Assembly (NCBI GenBank): GCA_025782395.1
Contig: JALGZD010000144.1
Coordinates: 1-33,974, forward strand
From: a bacterium
Lineage (GTDB): Bacteria; Joyebacterota; Joyebacteria; Joyebacterales; Joyebacteraceae
Direction of reading: 5' to 3'
DNA: 33,974 bases
Both the position numbers and the translations under genes were made by a program. This document shows, piece after piece, positions 31,667 to 33,974 of the stretch; positions within the stretch are counted from its first letter, which is position 1, and each line of letters starts with the position of its first letter. Below the pieces are notes generated by a model. The model was not told where the DNA came from. It saw only the letters and a list, made by a program, of their open reading frames with translations, and made no database searches.

Positions 31667-32995
31667 ATGCACGTGAACGGATTGGGAGAGCCGCTCTGGC
31701 TGCGCTCGACGATGTCTGAAGCGCTGAGGGGCGTTCTCCCGGGACTTGTTGTCGCCATGCTGGTGCTGGCTCCGCTTTCCACCGCGCGAGCATTCGAGCT
31801 CTGGTCGAGCGAGACGGGGGACCGCTACTGCGATCTGGACACATCCATCAAATGGACGACGCTTCTGTCGCACGCCCCAGAGAACCCTCTACTCTATCCG
31901 GAGCGGTGGAGCTCGACGTCGCTCTCGCGCCTGAGGGCAACGCTCAAAATACGGCCGGTTGAGTGGCTGGGCATCGGCGTCGCGTATGAGCAGAGGGCAC
32001 GATTGGTCTCCGAGGGTGCCGGGGCCGCAGGAGGGTTGTGGGTCTTCATGGACAGCGGCGATGCCCCGTACAGAATCCGACAGATAGATGAACCGCTCGT
32101 GGAGATCGGAGACTCGTTCTCCTACCGGCACGAGCTGGATCGCGCCTACTCGGCGGTGTCGCTCGGTGACGCCCAGATCACGATCGGACGACAGGCGATC
32201 GGGTGGGGAAGAGGCGTTCTCTTTGGGGCGGTTGATATCTTTGCCCCGTTCTCTCCGCTCGAGAGCGACCGGGAATGGAGGCGCGGCATCGACGCTGTTC
32301 GCGCCACCATTCCGCTTACCGATCTCATCTCGGTAGACGCGGTGGCAGCTCTTGGTGAGTCCCTCGATAGCTCATCGTTCGTCGGTCGTGTGAACGCGTG
32401 CATAGGCAACGTCGACGGTGAGATCATCTTCGGCAAGTGCTACGAGGACTACCTCTACGCCGTGACCGCGTCGCTCCCGGTGTTCGATGCCGAGGCTCAC
32501 GGAGAGTTTGCCGTCTTCCGGACGCCCGACGCGTATCCCGGAGGTGGCGACCTGGGCTGCGAAGATTGCGTCGTCAAGGCAGTGGTCGGAGGATCGTACA
32601 GCCTTGATGTGGGTGACGGGCTCTACCTGATGAGCGAGTACCACTACTCGGGGTTCGGGGTGGACAGGATCACGGATCTGAATACTCACCTGCTGGAGCC
32701 AGGTGTCTTCGAGCGCTACATGCGCGGGGACGTGCAGGTTCTCGGCAAGCACGCCGTGGCTCTTCAGGCGACCTACGGTCTCGGCGGCACACTGTCGGCG
32801 AGCTGTTCGTGGATAGCCGCCCCGGACGGCTCCGGCGTTATCGATCCTTCGACCACGTGGGTTTTCTCCGACAACGTGAGCCTTCTTGCATCGGCTTACT
32901 TCCCATACGGGGCGCCGCCCGACGGCATGACGCTCAAGAGTGAGTACGGCGGCACGCCCGCCGGCGGGCTGGTTCAGATCAGTTTCTACTACTGA
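31667..32995 (+). CDS. Putative outer-membrane beta-barrel protein
   Basis: The protein has 442 residues. A signal peptide (about 20-45, ending A-R-A-F) is followed by many short amphipathic strands (L-S-R-L-R-A-T-L-K-I, I-T-I-G-R-Q-A-I-G-W-G-R-G, A-V-A-L-Q-A-T-Y-G-L-G-G) and a C-terminal I-S-F-Y-Y, an aromatic end of the kind recognised by BamA. R-Q-A-I-G-W-G-R-G-V-L-F recalls DUF1302/alginate-export-like barrels. GGAGG (31656-31660) supports ATG 31667; ATG 31712 is a possible later start. Lying 50 bases after the ATPase gene, it is probably the outer-membrane partner or cargo receptor of the ABC system. Confidence 0.82.
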   Translation: MHVNGLGEPLWLRSTMSEALRGVLPGLVVAMLVLAPLSTARAFELWSSETGDRYCDLDTSIKWTTLLSHAPENPLLYPERWSSTSLSRLRATLKIRPVEWLGIGVAYEQRARLVSEGAGAAGGLWVFMDSGDAPYRIRQIDEPLVEIGDSFSYRHELDRAYSAVSLGDAQITIGRQAIGWGRGVLFGAVDIFAPFSPLESDREWRRGIDAVRATIPLTDLISVDAVAALGESLDSSSFVGRVNACIGNVDGEIIFGKCYEDYLYAVTASLPVFDAEAHGEFAVFRTPDAYPGGGDLGCEDCVVKAVVGGSYSLDVGDGLYLMSEYHYSGFGVDRITDLNTHLLEPGVFERYMRGDVQVLGKHAVALQATYGLGGTLSASCSWIAAPDGSGVIDPSTTWVFSDNVSLLASAYFPYGAPPDGMTLKSEYGGTPAGGLVQISFYY

Positions 32996-33033
32996 TGCGG
33001 CCACGTTGCCGCGTGGAGACCATGGAGCCGAAT

Positions 33034-33974
33034 ATGAGTCGCAGATTGTCAGTTCCGGTACTAGTCATAATGCTCGCATTCCTCTGTCCGCATTCCGGAG
33101 CCGCACGAGAAAGCGACTACGCATTCCCGGCCCCGGCTCTGGATCGCCGTCCTGAGACCTACATCTGTTACATGGCCGCTTCCCCCCGCGTCATCGATGG
33201 GCGGCTCGATGAGGAGGACTGGCAGGCTACAACCTGGACGGATGAGTTCGTGGACATCGAGGGAGACGCAAAACCGTCTCCGCGATTCGCTACCAGAGTG
33301 GCCATGCTCTGGGACGATGACTACCTCTATGTCGGAGCGAAGATGGAAGAGCCCGACGTGTGGGCGACGCTGCGCGAGCGGGATTCGGTCATCTTTCACG
33401 ACAACGATTTCGAGGTGTTCATCGATCCCAACGGGGATACGCACGAGTACTACGAGCTCGAGATCAATGCGCTCGGCACCGAGTGGGATCTCCTTCTGAC
33501 GAAGCCCTACCGCGATGACGGCACCGCCGTCAATTCGTGGGACATCAAGGGGCTTCTGACCGGCGTGCACGTGGATGGCACGTTGAACGAGCCCGGTGAT
33601 GTGGATGCCGGGTGGTCGGTGGAGATAGCCATCCCGTGGCACGTCCTCGAGGAGTGCGCTCACAAGGCAACGGTACCGCGGCCCGGCGAGCAGTGGCGAT
33701 TCAACTTCTCGCGCGTCGAGTGGCGCACCGAGGTCTTGAGCGGCAAGTATGTGAAGCTCACGGATCCCGAGACGGGGAAGGCCCTGCCCGAGGACAACTG
33801 GGTCTGGTCTCCTCAGGGCTTGATAGCGATGCACTACCCGGAGATGTGGGGATTCGTGCAGTTCTCGGACCTCAAGCCGGGTGAAGGATGGGACAGGTAC
33901 TTCCGCCACCCTGAGGACGAAGCCAAACTCGCCTTGATGAAGCTCTACTACGCGGAAAGGACGTACTTCAGGAG
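33034..33974 (+). CDS. Secreted CBM9-like carbohydrate-binding protein (3' partial)
   Basis: The frame is open from ATG 33034 to the window end (313 residues seen) and continues beyond. A signal peptide (about 1-23) precedes P-R-V-I-D-G-R-L-D-E-E-D-W-Q, the opening of family 9-like carbohydrate-binding modules. Later come L-W-D-D-D-Y-L-Y-V-G-A, D-F-E-V-F-I-D-P-N-G-D-T-H-E-Y-Y-E-L-E-I-N-A and W-S-V-E-I-A-I-P-W, all typical of the module. The tail W-G-F-V-Q-F-S and the partial M-K-L-Y-Y-A-E-R-T-Y-F resemble proteins whose CBM9-like part is followed by a longer domain. The gene follows the barrel gene by 38 bases, with GGAG upstream. Confidence 0.88.
   Translation, partial: MSRRLSVPVLVIMLAFLCPHSGAARESDYAFPAPALDRRPETYICYMAASPRVIDGRLDEEDWQATTWTDEFVDIEGDAKPSPRFATRVAMLWDDDYLYVGAKMEEPDVWATLRERDSVIFHDNDFEVFIDPNGDTHEYYELEINALGTEWDLLLTKPYRDDGTAVNSWDIKGLLTGVHVDGTLNEPGDVDAGWSVEIAIPWHVLEECAHKATVPRPGEQWRFNFSRVEWRTEVLSGKYVKLTDPETGKALPEDNWVWSPQGLIAMHYPEMWGFVQFSDLKPGEGWDRYFRHPEDEAKLALMKLYYAERTYFR

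Noticed and set aside
1-33974. tRNA, rRNA, insertion sequence or integrase gene
   Set aside because: No cloverleaf, rRNA core, DDE/tyrosine recombinase motif or terminal inverted repeat was recognised on either strand.

Overview
The window reads as chromosomal DNA of a GC-rich, Gram-negative bacterium. Outer-membrane features recur: two OmpA-type proteins, a LolA-like carrier, lipoprotein signal peptides and a putative beta-barrel. Shine-Dalgarno sites (GGAGG-type) are clear at most starts. Two secreted beta-helix proteins share a C-terminal tail (R-S-W-G-x-I-K-A-M-Y-R). That tail, the tricorn/S9 exopeptidase pair, the GlnRS and the CBM9-like protein would fit an uncultured FCB-type lineage (Eisenbacteria- or Krumholzibacteria-like). 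This placement is inference and cannot be settled from the window. No rRNA, tRNA, transposase, integrase, phage gene or CRISPR array was seen, and no gap between genes exceeds about 300 bases.

Region 1 (1-8.5 kb) is accessory in character. It starts with the end of a DUF4892/OmpA protein, then a small membrane protein and a beta-helix protein on the plus strand. A second beta-helix protein and a glycine-zipper OmpA lipoprotein follow on the minus strand. Next, on the plus strand, come a 2TM protein, two different SAM methyltransferases, a NUDIX hydrolase and a ZIP transporter. Several gene ends carry a related element: a stop codon embedded in TAGCGCATGC or TAACGCWTGC, paired in the best case (5331-5422) with a downstream GCTGATGCGC arm lacking one base. 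GTTRRRY heptamers stand at 864-870 and 1367-1373. This is the architecture of integron attC sites, so the region may be an eroded gene-cassette array without an integrase.

Region 2 (8.5-13.1 kb) is a run of small plus-strand genes: an MFS transporter, DUF2061, a Cys-rich DUF3795-like protein, a NifX/NifB-like protein, a dihydroorotate-dehydrogenase-like flavoprotein, YjbQ and a lipoprotein.

Region 3 (13.1-18.4 kb) is metabolic: a methyltransferase, histidine ammonia-lyase, glutaminyl-tRNA synthetase and a sirtuin. Two short GC-rich tandem repeats (3 x 20 bp, 5 x 21 bp) sit in its intergenic gaps.

Region 4 (18.4-26.6 kb) encodes exported proteins: a PDZ protein with about eleven G-D-D-x-Y repeats that I do not recognise as a named family, a tricorn-like S41 protease with a 63-residue acidic tract, and an S9 oligopeptidase.

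Region 5 (26.6-34 kb) has a short Smr protein and a holin-4-like membrane protein, then a compact run of LolA-like protein, two FtsX permeases, an ATPase, a beta-barrel candidate and a CBM9-like protein cut by the window end. The middle of this run looks like a dedicated Lol/MacB-type envelope trafficking system.
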